Below are positions 22,721 through 35,257 of a DNA stretch of 64,000 nt, piece by piece. How positions within the stretch are numbered: position 1 is the stretch's first letter; every line of letters starts with the position of its first letter. The DNA lies in NCBI GenBank assembly GCA_009192285.1, contig CM018603.1, positions 6,135,613 through 6,199,612 on the forward strand, in the 5' to 3' direction. Position numbers and translations under genes: made by a program. This stretch comes from Morchella semilibera (lineage: Eukaryota; Ascomycota; Pezizomycetes; Pezizales; Morchellaceae). The notes below the pieces were generated by a model that worked only from the letters and a program-made list of their open reading frames with translations, made no database searches and was not told the DNA's origin.

Positions 22721-23507
22721 ATGGTGAGTAAACGCACATTGCGACCCTTGGTACGAATGCTAACAGCTCCCAGCCACCGCGCCGAAGACCACCCCCTCCG
22801 CCGCCCCCCGCTGCCCCTACAAAGAAAGCCAGCGCTTCCAAGGCCGCAAAAGCCCTCGGCCTAGATTCCGACGAAGAAGCTGAAATTCAGGAAGCATGGG
22901 AGATGTTTGTAGATGCAGGTGGATCTGAGGAGGTGGGTGAGCCGGTGGTTATTACTGCGGATGTCCGAAGGGTTATGATGTCAGTTGCGCCGTTTGGCAT
23001 AGCGCTGGGGACTACGGAGAGATACTAATTGGGGGTTGTAGCGCGCTGGGTTTTGATTCCTCGAAAGAGGAAATGAAAGAGATTCTAGAGGTTTTAGACC
23101 CAGAGCGAGAGGGCTTTGTCACGTATGGCATGTTTTTAGAGGTCGCGGCGTTGAAGATGAAGCGTATGTTTGCTCCGAATTTACAAGCAATAATGGTTGT
23201 TAACGTGGCTACAGATCGAGATCAGAAACTCGAAGTTCAGCGCGCATTTGACCTCTTTAAAGGCGGCACTGGGGACGATGGCCCGATCACAATAGCAGAC
23301 CTGCGAAGGGTCGCAACCCAACTAAAAGAAAATGTAACCGATCAGCAGCTAAAAGATATGCTAGACGAGGCATGTAGTAAAGAAGTAGGCAGGGGTGTTA
23401 ATCTGTAAGTCAAACCCCTGTGGGATGTGGGGGTCAATCATTAATAACATTTATTGCTGTGTAGGAGAGATTTCGAGGCTGTTATGAAAAGAGCGGGAGT
23501 ATTATGA
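22721..23507 (+). CDS. EF-hand protein, centrin/calmodulin-like with degenerate loops, 204 aa
   Basis: Proposed exons: 22721-22723 (ATG only), 22774-22979, 23042-23404, 23465-23507; 615 nt in frame. The ATG is followed directly by a GTGAGT donor, and the CCCAG acceptor at 22773 opens the frame MPPRRRPPPPPPPAAP. After this Pro-rich head, residues about 40-204 have the centrin/calmodulin layout. There are helices like EIQEAWEMF and EVQRAFDLF, a linker like ALGFDSSKEEMKEIL, and a C-terminus RDFEAVMKRAGVL. The EF loops are degenerate: the loop DPEREGFVTYGM lacks the usual Glu at position 12, and the third loop starts with Gly. Calcium binding is therefore doubtful. The donor at 22980 (GTCAGT) was chosen because it gives RRVMIALGF, close to centrin. 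Centrin/Cdc31 kinship is likely but not certain. Confidence 0.78.
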
Positions 23508-23703
23508 TTCCGGGCTTATTGGGACCTTGCTTTGCTGGGGGTGTTATGGAGTTTTCATGTCATTTTGATATAATAATAGGTTTTGCTTTAACAATTGAAC
23601 TTTGAGAATTGCGCCAGGAAAGAAAACTTGCACTCTGCATAATTATATTGTTTTCCTAGCCGCCAGAGGGCAGCTATTTCCAACCCCCGCCCTATACCGT
23701 TTC

Positions 23704-24173
23704 TCATGACTGCGACTGCGGCGAGATGAGGACGACGGAATCCCCTATAGACCACCCATCAGTAATTGAACAACGGCCAAATACAAACCGACCACTAACT
23801 AACCTCTAACAAAGAGCATTTCTGAGTTGTTCTTAATTGTCTATGAGGCACCGTGTCAGTCCATATCCCTCACTTATCTACTTTATGATTGGCCGCAGCA
23901 CATACTTTAACACTGTCATCGTCTTCGTCATCATTTACCACGTAGATAGTCTCCTCGACCTCACCGAGGACAAGGTTGCAGTGCGAATCATAAGCCTGCC
24001 CATAACCCACATAATCAGTCCTCGCCCATGCCGCTCCAAAAGTAGGGCTGTACGTGTAGTCTCCCCCGCAGCTCCCGGTCTCCTCGCAGCTTGACAAAAA
24101 CGTGTTCATCAAGCGATAAACGGACAAGGTCGAGGGGCTCCTGGATCGGGTTGCTGTCGTCGGCGTCAGACAT
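23704..24173 (-). CDS. LSM3: U6 snRNA-associated Sm-like protein Lsm3, 95 aa, four exons
   Basis: Minus-strand exons: 24173-24054, 23995-23906, 23840-23804, 23744-23704; 288 nt in frame. Lsm3 is part of the Lsm2-8 ring on U6 snRNA and of the Lsm1-7 ring in mRNA decay. The Sm1 motif is seen in [20 protein letters not shown] and [20 protein letters not shown]. The Sm2 motif is [16 protein letters not shown]. Length is typical of the family. Three introns in under 500 bp are each bounded by good GT..AG signals. It is convergent with the EF-hand gene (196 bp apart) and divergent from PRP19. Confidence 0.97.
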
Positions 24174-24441
24174 GGTGTTTTTGGTTCTGAAATGGGTGTG
24201 GGTAGCAGGTGGATTTGGAGGTCCTCGATCTTCTGGTGGCGGGGCAGGCAAGCAGTCCCGAAATGGTAAGGTGGCATGGGGCTCACTGACGACTGCTGAC
24301 ATAAGACAAGTTACTGACAACGGCATTGTCACACAACCTGTTCAGAATCGCGACTTCTTGTCGTCGCCTCGTGAGCTAGATACAGACAGCACTTCATAAA
24401 ACATCAATCCTACAATCAGGTCTACCACAAGTCCAAAAATC
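24174..24441. promoter_or_regulatory. Shared divergent promoter of LSM3 and PRP19
   Basis: Only 268 bp separate the two start codons. Both products work in splicing, so shared control is plausible. No named binding site was identified. Confidence 0.6.
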
Positions 24442-26139
24442 ATGTTGTGCGCAAGTAAGCTACTCCAATTCAACTCAACTCCCCAAAATTGTGCTGTCTA
24501 TAGCTAACAATCTCCCAGTCTCTGGAGAAGCGCCGTCTGTTCCAGTCGCGTCGACAAAATCCGGCGTCGTCTTTGAAAAACGCCTAATCGAAGCCTACAT
24601 TGCAGAGCACGGCAAAGACCCTGTTACCGGTGAAGATTTAACTACCGCAGACCTCGTTGAGTTGAAATGTAAATCTCATCCCCCCTAGATAGATTTTGTA
24701 AAGACCCTACTTATGCATCACCATAGCGTCTCGAACTGTCCGTCCGCGCCCACCAACACTTACCAGCATTCCGTCTCTTCTAGCAACCTTCCAAAATGAA
24801 TGGGACGCCCTCGCACTTGAGACACATACGCTACGTCAGCAGCTGACCCAGACGAGACAGGAGCTCTCGACAGCACTGTATCAGCACGATGCTGCGACAA
24901 GGGTTATTGCAAGGTTGTTGAAGGAAAGAGATGAGGCTAGAGATGCTCTGAGCAAGATAAGTATTGGGGCCGGCAGCGGATCGGGGGCGCCGGCGGCGGC
25001 AGCTGGTGGTGCTGACGCGATGGAAGTTGATGATGCGGGAGTTGTACCACAGAGTGTACAGGATTTGGTGGAGGAGACAGCAAAAGCGTACGTTTCTCCC
25101 CCTGACATTGTTTTTGGCGGGACACTAATAGTTCCGCAGCAAATCCGGTGGAAGGAGAAAACGTGCCATCCCTGCAGATTGGACAACAGCAGAGTCAGTA
25201 TCAGGCTTTTCGACCCTGTTTGTCTCGGAGCCATTGTACCCTGGGTGCAGCTCTATCGACCTTGACGCATCTGGGGAGCTCGCGCTTCTTGGTGGCTCTG
25301 ACGGCGTTGCGGGTATCTACTCGATTCCGCAGCAGTCGCTGCTTAGCCCACTGAAGAGCGATGACGGTGCAGTTCTGGATGCGATATGGGCTGGTAAAAA
25401 GGCCGTTACTGGGCACTCTTCAGGTGTTGTTAGGGTATGGGATGAGACGGGTAACGGGAGTACCACAATGCGGACTCATGCCGGCGAAGTCAAGGCGTTG
25501 GCATTGCACCCCAGTGAGCGCATTCTTGGCAGCGTAGGTGCGGACAAGAGCTGGGTATTGTATGATATTGAGGCGGGCAAGAAGGTCGTGCAGATCTACG
25601 GCGAGCCTGGTATGTTATTCCTATGTTTTTATACTGCCCCTCATATTTATAAGTCACCTTGCTAATACATTGTAGAACTAACATCCGCGCACTTCCATCC
25701 TGACGGTCGCCTCTTTGCAACCGGCACCGGAAATGCTGTCAACATCTACGACGTACGAACCGCCACCCTCGGCGCCACATTCGGACCTCTCGCCGGCCCA
25801 GTTTCCTCCCTCCATTTTTCAGAAAATGGCTACTGGCTTGCCCTCTCTGTGAAGGACCAGTCATCGGTTGAGATCTGGGATCTTCGTGAGCTGACACAAA
25901 CAAAGGCGATTGACGTGGGAACCCGGGTTGATAACGTTCGTTGGGATTATACTGGGCAATTTATTGCCACGGCGGGACCAAGTGGGGTTAGCGTGCAGCA
26001 ATATCAGAAGAAGGGTAAGACCTGGAGCGAGCCTTTGAGGGTCGGCGTGCCTGCTGTGGCCACGGCATGGGGACCAAGGGCGGAAAGCTTGGTTACGATT
26101 AATAAGGAGGGTATTATTACGGTTTTGGGAGCGAAATAA
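24442..26139 (+). CDS. PRP19: Pre-mRNA processing factor Prp19 (U-box E3 ligase), 485 aa, five exons
   Basis: Exons: 24442-24454, 24519-24668, 24727-25087, 25140-25609, 25676-26139; 1458 nt in frame. Prp19 is the scaffold and ubiquitin ligase of the NineTeen complex that activates the spliceosome, and it also acts in DNA repair. The N-terminus (MLCAISGEAP, then [15 protein letters not shown] and DPVTGEDLT) is the U-box, residues about 1-70. The run [16 protein letters not shown] and the helix [19 protein letters not shown] are the tetramer coiled coil. The Ala/Gly-rich linker is followed by [17 protein letters not shown]40 propeller fills residues about 200-485 (for example [12 protein letters not shown] and [14 protein letters not shown]). 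The first exon codes only four whole residues, which is common for this gene in fungi. Confidence 0.97.
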
Positions 26140-28463
26140 AGTTAAAATATTTTTATGGCTGTAGCAAAAGTGGCTTGTTTTTTCTTGTCATCTTCCTTTC
26201 TTATTCTGTATTGTTTTTAGCTTCTTCCCAGTCTTAGATAATTTGAAGGATCGTGGAATGTGTTACCGCCATTGAGAATGCTGGGGTGAGAGTTGCGTTG
26301 CGGGATGGGCGGTGATATCAGTTACTGCGTAAATGCAAAGTGTCTGCTTTCAAGAATCGTAGATTTGGGCTTTTGAAATGATAAATATAGGGCACAGAAA
26401 AGATTTCTGCAGACATGGTAGGTGTTGTGACACCTGAGCAATACCTTGACCTGTTATTCAAGGATGCGTGTATCCACTTTTGGCTCATAGCATGCTTCTC
26501 CCAATTAAGCATTGCATGCAGTCCCTTTGGTGGTTTATGATCATCCTTATACATAGTGACACATACACATATATACATGTAATATTCTATCATCCTCTCT
26601 TTTAAGGATCGCATACTACATGTAGTTGTCGGAGGTCAGTCATGGGCGTTATGATACTTTAGAAACTCCTACCAATATGCAGCCAGTCAGAGCAAAGACT
26701 ATATAAACATGTACATAATTGGTCAGAAGTTGCTTGTACTAACTGTTACATATGTTAGAGATGGCTGGATGCCCCCAATCTCGTTGATTGGCAAAGTATA
26801 TGTGCTAGGGGATCACTAAAACTTTGCGGTTGTTGGAATGCCATATGCATAAATCGATGCTTTTATGAGTATTCAGTTTCTGGCCCACAACTGCCATCCA
26901 TTCTCATCGAGGTATCACAATCACAACATTTGTTTTTTCTTTGTAAGCATCCTGAGTAGGGTGATACCGATACTGTCCTCTCGATTTTTCGTGCCCGGAG
27001 ACGAAAAGAAACGAAACGAGAGGGTGATTGTCAAGGTTTGGGAGATGGTCTCGAGACCCCCAAAAGGAAAGTTACTTCTTTTTCCCATGATGTGCATGCG
27101 GCTGCTAAACCAATTAAAACACCAGGGCCCAAAAGTCTTAATCTGATATTTCCCCTATAGGGCGTATTTTCATTCTTGAACCTTGCCATTGATTACGACT
27201 CATCTATGGTCTCGGTCCATCACCACTCGCACCGTCCTTTAGTAGCAGGTCTCTCACGGTGCGTTAGCCACAGGTAGCTACGCAGCTATAAGTTGGTCAA
27301 TTGCCTCCCATCAATATATATAATAATTTATATGACTCAATTGTCCAGTAAAGAAAGGACGTGTTCGTGAAGCTGCTGCTCATGTGTTGTTGATTGCAGC
27401 TCCCCGGCTCACTATTGCCGGGTCCTACCAAACAAGCATCATAACTTTCCCACCAAGCTGCAAACCCCAGCCCCCCACATAATAAATAAATTACATGTAT
27501 ATACTGGTGCCCTACCAAGATTGAAATTTGGATCTACTCTACATACCTTCCCCCTCTTCCAGCAGGGACCAGATCGGACGTAGGTACAGGCCACGTTTAC
27601 GGCTGCACGACATTGATATTTTTTTTATTTTTTTATTTTTTTTTTATTTTTTTTATTGTAATTTCGGCCTGTCATTGGCCCATTTGTTGGTTGGGGAGGT
27701 AGGGTTGCGGAGGGGGGGGGGGAAAAAGAAAATGCGATTCATGGAAGGGATGTAGATCTAGTGGATCGGTATCGGATGTGCTCCTTGTTTCTTCTTACTT
27801 TGTGCAGCTCAGTGTGCTCGAGGAGGTGAGAATTCGATCCTCAACTGGAAGGGGAAGTTAGAGGATGGGGGTGGAGAGATGTTGGGTTAACTGAATGAAT
27901 CGTGGTTTAGGTTTCTTTTCTTTTTCTTTTATTTGCGATATGTGCAGTATCCAGGTTTTTTTTCCCTTTTGGTCTTTGCCTGCCTGGACAATTGACTTTT
28001 TGGGAGTGTGGTGTAGTGTAGGGCAGGTTAGAATCCTAGCGTGGATCAGGTACTCGGACTCTGCTGCCACTACTACTACTACTAGCCCGTCGCCGATAGC
28101 CTAGCCATAGAGAGGCTGTTCTGGGGAAGGGGAGAAATCAGGACTGCGAGAATCATCCAGAGCGAAAGTGGAATTGGGGCAGATTGATCGATATTTAGTG
28201 ATGCAGAATAACTACGTATGTATGTGAGCATGACCGAAAGGGTTCTCGTCGCATCATCACAATCACACGACTTATAAAAGCGCTCAAGGGTGATTTTTTT
28301 TCCCCCCTGCTATGGTGCTATTGGAGTTGTTTAGTGGTTTAAGGGTATACTGATAGGTTTCGAAAGAGTTGGCTGCAGAACGACGTGGGCCGAGATCTTC
28401 GGGGAGGATTTAAACTTGGCAGCCTGAAAGGAAGAAAGGAAGTGGAAAAAGTAAAGAGGAGGG

Positions 28464-28496
<33 letters not shown>

Positions 28497-29066
28497 GAGA
28501 GGGCGGTAGTAGCGTGTGAGAGGAGTGTGTGAGAGTGTGTGAAGGGGAGAAGAAAGGAAGCCTGGGGCTGGCTGGATGGCGGGCTTACCTACGGGCTAGG
28601 CTTAAGGAAGGGGACCCATAACCACAACTCCGACCTTCTCGTGGGTCTCTCCTTACTAAGTGATGTATGTGCGTGTATGTGCGCTCACCAGCCGAGTAGT
28701 CGGCCATCTTTCAGACTGACTGATTGACTGAGGTTGAACAACCATGAACGAACGACGTTCCTCCTTTCTATCTTGCTAATCGTCTGTTCCTTCCACCACC
28801 TAGCCCACTCCACCTTTCTTCCCCCCCACCAACAACTACAGCTTTTGCCCCTCCTCCTTCTCTCTTACTTTCTTACTCCTCATAACTTACCCTCTTGCCT
28901 TTCACGTCCTTAAATCCTCTTCACCTAGCCCTCCCCCCCCCCCCCTTCCCCCCTCTCCTCCCCTCCCAACCTCTTCCGTTGATACAATAGAAGTCACCCT
29001 TCCTTTGTATCTTCTGGAAACTGCAGTCCTCTACGAATCATCTAGGCCATTTTCTCGATTCCCGGA
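26140..29066. other. Gene-free stretch, pyrimidine-rich leader at right end
   Basis: No supported gene. There are TACATGTA sites at 26574, 26617 and 27492, a T-rich tract at 27620-27656, and an A27 run at 28470-28496. From about 28750 to 29000 the plus strand is strongly C/T-rich (with a C14 run near 28933-28946). That is usual just upstream of fungal transcription starts and fits the RING gene that follows. Confidence 0.5.
28470..28496. repeat. Poly-A tract
   Basis: About 27 consecutive A residues, read directly. It lies some 570 bp before the RING gene start. Confidence 0.9.
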
Positions 29067-30549
29067 ATGTCGGATCAAGGTTATCGCTTCCCTCGCCCTA
29101 TTCATTACGACAATGATGGCCCAGGACCTAGTCGACCTTCAAAGGTTCGTCCTGCCTCTGTTTTTTTTTTCTTTTTTTTTCCTACTTGCCTTGCCTTTTC
29201 GCTGCTGTAGTATAATATTAAATCAATTTTTTTTTCTTTCTTGCTACTTCTAGCGCCCACGGGACCAAATGAGTATGGCAAGATTGAACAACGCATCGAA
29301 CTCCTCTTCCTCAATCGCCGCCGCCCCCGGACCAAGTTTGATTCTTCCCACTAGGAACGGAGCCTGGAGTAATAACACCAACAGCAACAATAATAATAAC
29401 AATAATAATAGCAATAACAACAACAGCAGCGGAGGGGTGGGTGGGAATATGAATCGAGTATCCCCCGCCCGCTCGTCTTCCTCCTCACAGACGCTCCCCA
29501 ATGGTTCTACAGTAATCGACCTCACCAACTCACCCCCTCCACCACAACAGGAAATGTTCGGGAATAGAGGTAGAGGCCGTTCAAATGGAAGTCGCGGGCT
29601 ATCTAGCAGTGGGAGTAACAATGGTATAGAGGTCATCGATGTCGATGCGCTTCCGGATACTCCATCTTTGCCACCTCGCTGGTCGGGCAACAATGCGCCC
29701 GAATATAGATTCGCCCGGAACGCAGCAACCAGACTTATAGGTGGTGGCCCTCACTTCGCTAGTCGTACAATGCAACACCACCGTCACCACAATCATGGGT
29801 CTGGCTCTCGGCCAGTTCCCGTTGAGCCAAACCTCATATACCCCCGCATCGATCGTATGGATGCTAATGCTCCTGCTTTCCCAGTGTTCGCAGAGGAAAT
29901 GGAGGACCCCGTAATAGGCCACGGCGGCAGGATCGGTCAGGGAATGCCGGAAGTGAATATGGGTCTGGGAATTGGCAATTTTTTACCACGTTTTGGACCT
30001 GGGCAGGGGGGACAACAAGGAATCGACATGATGAGCATTTTGACCTCTTTTGGGGGCGCAGGCGGAATTTTCAGACCGATCGGATTTGAGCCTCCAGACA
30101 TGGATTACAGTCAAAGAGCGCCGGGAATTATCGACAGAGAAGGCTCGCCGATTGTTGATGCTGCTAGAGCAAGGAATATAGACTATAAGTCTCCACCGCC
30201 AGCTAGGGAAGGGTACACTAGGAGCCCAAAGGAGGATGATATCCTTGTTTGTTCGAACTGTTCGTCAGAATTGGGTGTGCCCGGGGAAGGGCCATATTCG
30301 CAGGAGGTCTGGGCCTCCAAATGTGGACACGTATGTCGTGGTTTTGCCCTACCCTCATGCTCTTCTTGCACTTTGGTCTAATGTTTTTAACAGGGTTATT
30401 GTGGGACATGTGTTGCCGCATTCCGCACCCCCCCACATCATTCAAAATCGTCAAAGAAGACTACAAGACTAAAGGCGAAGAATTGTTCAGTGGGCGGTTG
30501 TAAGGTCAACTTAGCGACCAAAACGGCGATGTTTAAGATTCACTTGTGA
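29067..30549 (+). CDS. RING-finger protein with SUMO-interaction-like motifs (putative STUbL), 436 aa
   Basis: Exons: 29067-29144, 29254-30330, 30394-30549; 1311 nt in frame. The N-terminus (MSDQGYRFPRPIHYDNDG) leads to KRPRDQ, a possible nuclear signal. A poly-Asn run from AAC/AAT repeats sits near 29370-29425. Two hydrophobic-acidic cores fit SUMO-interaction motifs: VIDLT at residues 113-117 and IEVIDVD at 151-157. The C-terminal RING has the ligands C359, C362, C383, H385, C388, C391, C416 and C421 (C3HC4). The protein ends soon after with MFKIHL. This build of SIMs plus a terminal RING is that of SUMO-targeted ubiquitin ligases such as Slx8/Rfp. The role is inferred from this; other nuclear E3 ligases are possible. 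Confidence 0.85.
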
Positions 30550-33500
30550 TCAATGTCAATGACGATTCAATTGTGATTACGGTGTCGCTAGACTGGCGAG
30601 CCGCGTATATTTTTTTCTATTAACTTTTTTCATAACTCTAATTGGGAAATGGGAGGCTATTTACTTACTGCTCTTGGGTGTCAACAATACACTGCATTAC
30701 TTTTTCCTTATCTTTCTCTCCTATGTTGGGTTCGGCTAGGGTGTGGCAAAAACGGGCATGCATGGGTTTCCTTCTGTTTGGTCATGGTTTCTTTTACCCC
30801 CTCATCGACTTTCGCCTCCTATATACGGTAGGAAGTATCACTACTTTTTCTCCTTTCCCTCGGTTTCATGTAGTCGTTTCGCATGCCCATACCCACGTCC
30901 GCACTCTTAGCAACTCCATGGTCTTTTGTTTCATTGTTTCGGTCTTGTTTGGTTGGGTGTTTTTTGAGTTTTCCTATGTATATTTTTTGTGTTCCCGTGT
31001 GAATAAATAGTTTCACTGGCGCTTTTTCTTTTCTTCTTTTATTTACCCCGTGGCCATGTACTAAGATTTTGTTTCGATGGAGCGGGGGCGATGAAACCTA
31101 TCGGGGAATGAATGGAAATTTTTTATAAACTTCAATGTTTTAATTGCCAGACCATTTCGTCTCTGGGGTCCTCGAGGGGGGAGCTTGGGGGGGGGGGGGG
31201 GCGCTAGTTGTATCATCGACAACCACAGCTATACCTGCACTTCATATTTTCATCCGCTACTCGATACAGATACAATACTGCAGTTCCAATCCCCCCCTTT
31301 GGGGGCTAGATGGCCCCTCCAGTCTTTCAAAACTTAAATGGCGCTCAAGGGCGCCAGGGGCACCCTCCGTCGAGCCACAATTCAACAATAAACAGAAATA
31401 AGATGTTGAATTCCCTGCGCATTTCAACAACAGGGGCCCTATTTCTGTGCCTTCAAGAATGCTGAGTGGCTCACGATCACAGCACTAAGTGTCCAAACGT
31501 TTTGCCGGATGGAGGTTGTGCATAGTCAGTATCCTGTCGTGTGCGCACAATGGTGCTGCCTTAAAGGGTGAGTGGATGTGAACGGATGTGACTTGAGAGG
31601 ATAATTTTCGAGCCTGCGTGGATGGGGCAGGAGTGAGTTGGTTTGGTAGGTGGGGTAGCGGTGCGGAGCGTCTTAAATTCTATGCTGTATTGAGATGGAC
31701 GCCGCTCGAGCGGGCGGTACTCCGGGTGCGGCACCCTTTTCAGGGCGTGTTGGTTGTTGTTGCTGTTGTTTGTTGGTGGGGTAGTGGAATTTCATATATG
31801 CCCCTGTTCTGCTATAGTCTTAGTGATTTTAACTGCCATATCTTTTTCTGCCATAGCTAGCCAGTATTGAAATATTACGAGTAGCTAATTGACTCTGCAG
31901 ATCGACCTGGAAGTAGCCATTGTGACCAGTTCCCCCCAACTTCAGTGTCTTCTGCGCCGAGAAAAATAAGGCTTCCCAATTGCAAATCTGGCTCTGTAAA
32001 TGGTGTAGTTCCTTCCTTCACAGATGATCACTCGCCCCAATCCTGCAGCTAGTCCACTTTCAGCCGTACATAACAAAGAAACCCATGGTTGCGTCAGCGG
32101 CCGCTGGTGTGAAGCCCTATTGGCCGGTTTGCGGGGCCAGGAATTGGCCAGTGAGGTCGTTGTGTTGCGGCGCCTGTCTGACATGACCCAAACGCACGGG
32201 CGGCGGCCGGGTATTCGTGGGCAAAGTGAGACCGGATGAAAGCGCTCATAACTCAGTGTTCCGGTACGTCCCTTTCTACAGGCTTGAAGGGATGCTCCGA
32301 GGAGTTTATGAAATGTGTGGAGGAATGGTACGGGGGGAGGGGGGGGGGGGGCGTTAATGGGCTAATTGGGTGGGTGTTCGTGTTCGATCGCTACATGTGG
32401 TGGGTCGGTAGGATTTGCTGGTAGATACGCGTTAAGGATACTGTTGGGGTGGCCGAGATAATCCCGGATACTGTGGATCATGGAATATCACTCGTGCTAA
32501 GAGTCCCCCCCCCCGCGTCTTGAGCTGCATATTGCAATGGTTACCGGACCAAACGTAGGGTTTGTATTCTCGTCAGGATATGGCCCGTGGGTCTGAATAC
32601 AGTAGTAGCTCGGACTTAGTAACTATAGCCTATCAGTACTCTTGGTTCTCTCCAAAACTCTAAATGTTAGTTTGGGGTTTTTTTGACGGGAGGTTGCATA
32701 TTGGAGGAAGATCAGCTATATAATTGGTTCCCCCAATCTCCGAAACTACATTTGCATGCGTCTCTAAGCTGTCACCGGTGTGAAATTGAACGTCTCAGTG
32801 CGGCCTATGATATAGGGGTACGTCGTTTTTCATATCATCTCGACGAGATACCTTAACTCTCATGTAACCTCTCATATCACGCCCGTAGTGTCCGAGATTG
32901 GAAATGGAAGACCTGCCAAGGTACGTACGGGTGCGTATATTTATGGTTCAGGTGCAGTTGCATCTACTTAGAGCCTATTGTTGTGGTTGTCCATGTACGT
33001 AGACGGAGGGCTACTGTAACGGATGGGCCTGCTCGAGCTAGCGTTGCAATTGCTATTGGTTCGAGCTTCTCGAGTGTCAAGCTGTTTGAGAGTCTGCATG
33101 GGATGCGATTGATGCTTTACCCCCCCCCTCCCTTCTTGAAACAGCGCAAGGAGGTTTTGAAATCTAGCTTCTGACTCTCGCCCGCCAAACTCCCCCCTCT
33201 AGCTCGATTTCGGAGTTGGGGTTATGTGCTGCTTTTGCCGCGTGGTTTATTTAATATAGCTACAAGGTGGGGGGGATATGGCCCCTACGCGCATCACCTT
33301 GGTGACGGCTACCCCAAATTATCGCGAAGTCGGCGGTGAGTATATAGCCTAGCTCCATGTCTGTATATATAAATACATGTAATATTTCTTAGACGCTGAG
33401 GGTGTGGACTCCCCGGCGTTTGATGGCGTCGTGGTGGCCGGCCAGGGGATGGGGTATAGTATTTACATGTACCTACAGCTGAATCGAGCTCGACCTGGAC

Positions 33501-34515
33501 AGCACTTTTCTGCCCCTCCTTCTACACTATATGAAAATCGAAGGGTGCATGTATACACAATAACCATCTCGTGGATCTGAGAGGCTGAGGGCCATTTGCT
33601 ATATAAGATTCAGCGGGAATTAGCTTGCTAGCATTAGCGGTTAAATTCATGGATTATCACTCGCCAAGCAAGGAACCCCCCCTCTCCGCGTGATTGCTCT
33701 GAGACCCTAAAGCAAGTGAAGTTATGGATTTGTCCATGCGCGGGTTAGGCAGAAAGAAAAAGCAAAAGAAAAGAAAAGTGAATCATCTGCCGTACGGCTG
33801 AGCGCTTAAACCGGCCACACCTGCAGAAGACCTACAGCTACCAAAAAAAGAGCGAATTGTCAATGCTCGTGGCGATAACGCAGAAGCTCTCTCTGTACAG
33901 CTGTCTTGGCCTTTTTTTATTTTTTTATTTTTTTATTTTTTTATTGACCGGCCCCAAAATTACGGCCCGGGCCGTCTTGGAAGAGGTTTAATGGATGGCT
34001 CGGTTCCAACTGCAGAACATGCACCATGGGCATGGCCGAGAGATACTCCATGGCCACACAGAAACTACATCTAGTACATGTGTAGGTCAGCGCCAAGTAA
34101 GGCTTAAACCTCATCTTACCATGGAGACTCTAGATACCCTTGTTGGGGTTGAAAGCCCATGCTGGAAATGTCCGATTAGATGAATCGTAGACTCTTGCAA
34201 GCTCACATAATTATGTATTTCCATGAATTGAATACATACGGTAGCGAACTTTGTCTAGCTACTGCTCAGGGCACATGTCATCCATTCATGATCATCCATT
34301 CTAGTATGAAGTCATCATCAACGGTGAACTAGATAAATGTACCGGAAAGAATACGTGATATCAAAAATGGTCAATTAAAGCTCCCTCGGCAAAGCGGGAG
34401 ACAAGAAGAGGTAAGAATAAAAGTTAGGGACTACATCCACCATCATCATTCCATGTCCGTTTTCCATGCTGTTACTAACTGTACATAATGCATATAGATC
34501 TTCCCATTAAAGCAT
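30550..34515. other. Gene-free stretch of about 4 kb
   Basis: T-rich DNA follows the RING gene. G-runs are present (31187-31201, about 32339-32351). TTTTTTTA repeats lie at 33912-33944. TACATGTA sites are at 33374 and 33464. Short open frames lack any recognisable domain. Nothing supported as a gene. Confidence 0.45.
33912..33944. repeat. (T7A)n simple repeat
   Basis: About four tandem TTTTTTTA units, read directly. Confidence 0.9.
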
Positions 34516-35257
34516 TTAGAGAGCCATGTACCCAACAAGACCCATCCCAACAATTGCGAGCCCACTCATTCCACCAAGACGGTTTGCGGCGTTGGTAGTC
34601 TGAACAGGGACAGAGGCAGTCGACGTAAGGTTTCCAGTGGCAGAGGCCGAGGGGACAGCACTGGTGACGAGGGTTGAGGAGGCAATGATGGTGGGGAATG
34701 ACTCGACGCTTCCGCTGGATACAGGTGCTGCTGAGGAGGAGGAAGCTGCTGCAGAGGTAGTGGCGGCGGCAGAGGTAGTGGCTGCCACAGATGAAGAAGC
34801 TGCTGCGGAAGAGGTGGCTGCGGAGGTAGCGGCGGCAGAGCTAGAGGCCGGGAAGGTGGTTGGGATAGTAACACCTGCGGAGGCGCAAAGAGCTCCTGCA
34901 GCTGCAAGAGCTTCTGTAGGGCCACAGAGTTTTCATCAGTATCTTGTTTGCGATTAATTAATATGTATCGGAAGGCCTACTCTGCTGGTCCGACTCCGGG
35001 CAAGACGTCTGGATACATGTCGCGGAGCCACTGACAAAGTCGGTGTTGGAGCATGCACACTTGAAGTCAGTGATGCTACAGCTAATACCTGTAAGACCAG
35101 AAGTAAGACAGGTCAACTAATATATGATGATTAGAAATGTAACATTTTGAACCAAGGACTTGCAAGCACATACAGCACATGATGGCAAGTCAGAGAGACC
35201 CTGTGCAGAGACAGAGGCGACAAGACTAGCAATAGCAAGGACAAAGACAGACTTCAT
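34516..35257 (-). CDS. CFEM-domain cell-surface protein, probably GPI-anchored, 205 aa
   Basis: Minus-strand exons: 35257-35174, 35116-34981, 34913-34516; 618 nt in frame. Residues 1-19 (MKSVFVLAIASLVASVSA) are a signal peptide. The CFEM domain follows with all eight cysteines: SCALTC, ISCSITDFKCAC, TCIQTSC and LCASAG. The Asp before FKCAC is the residue that, in characterised CFEM proteins, helps bind haem iron. A long Ser/Ala/Thr-rich stalk follows and then a hydrophobic tail (motif GLAIVGMGLVGYMAL), as for a GPI anchor. CFEM proteins serve in haem/iron capture, wall structure or host interaction; which applies here cannot be told. A TATA-like element (minus strand TATAAA, near 35450-35460) lies about 195 bp upstream. 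Confidence 0.92.
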
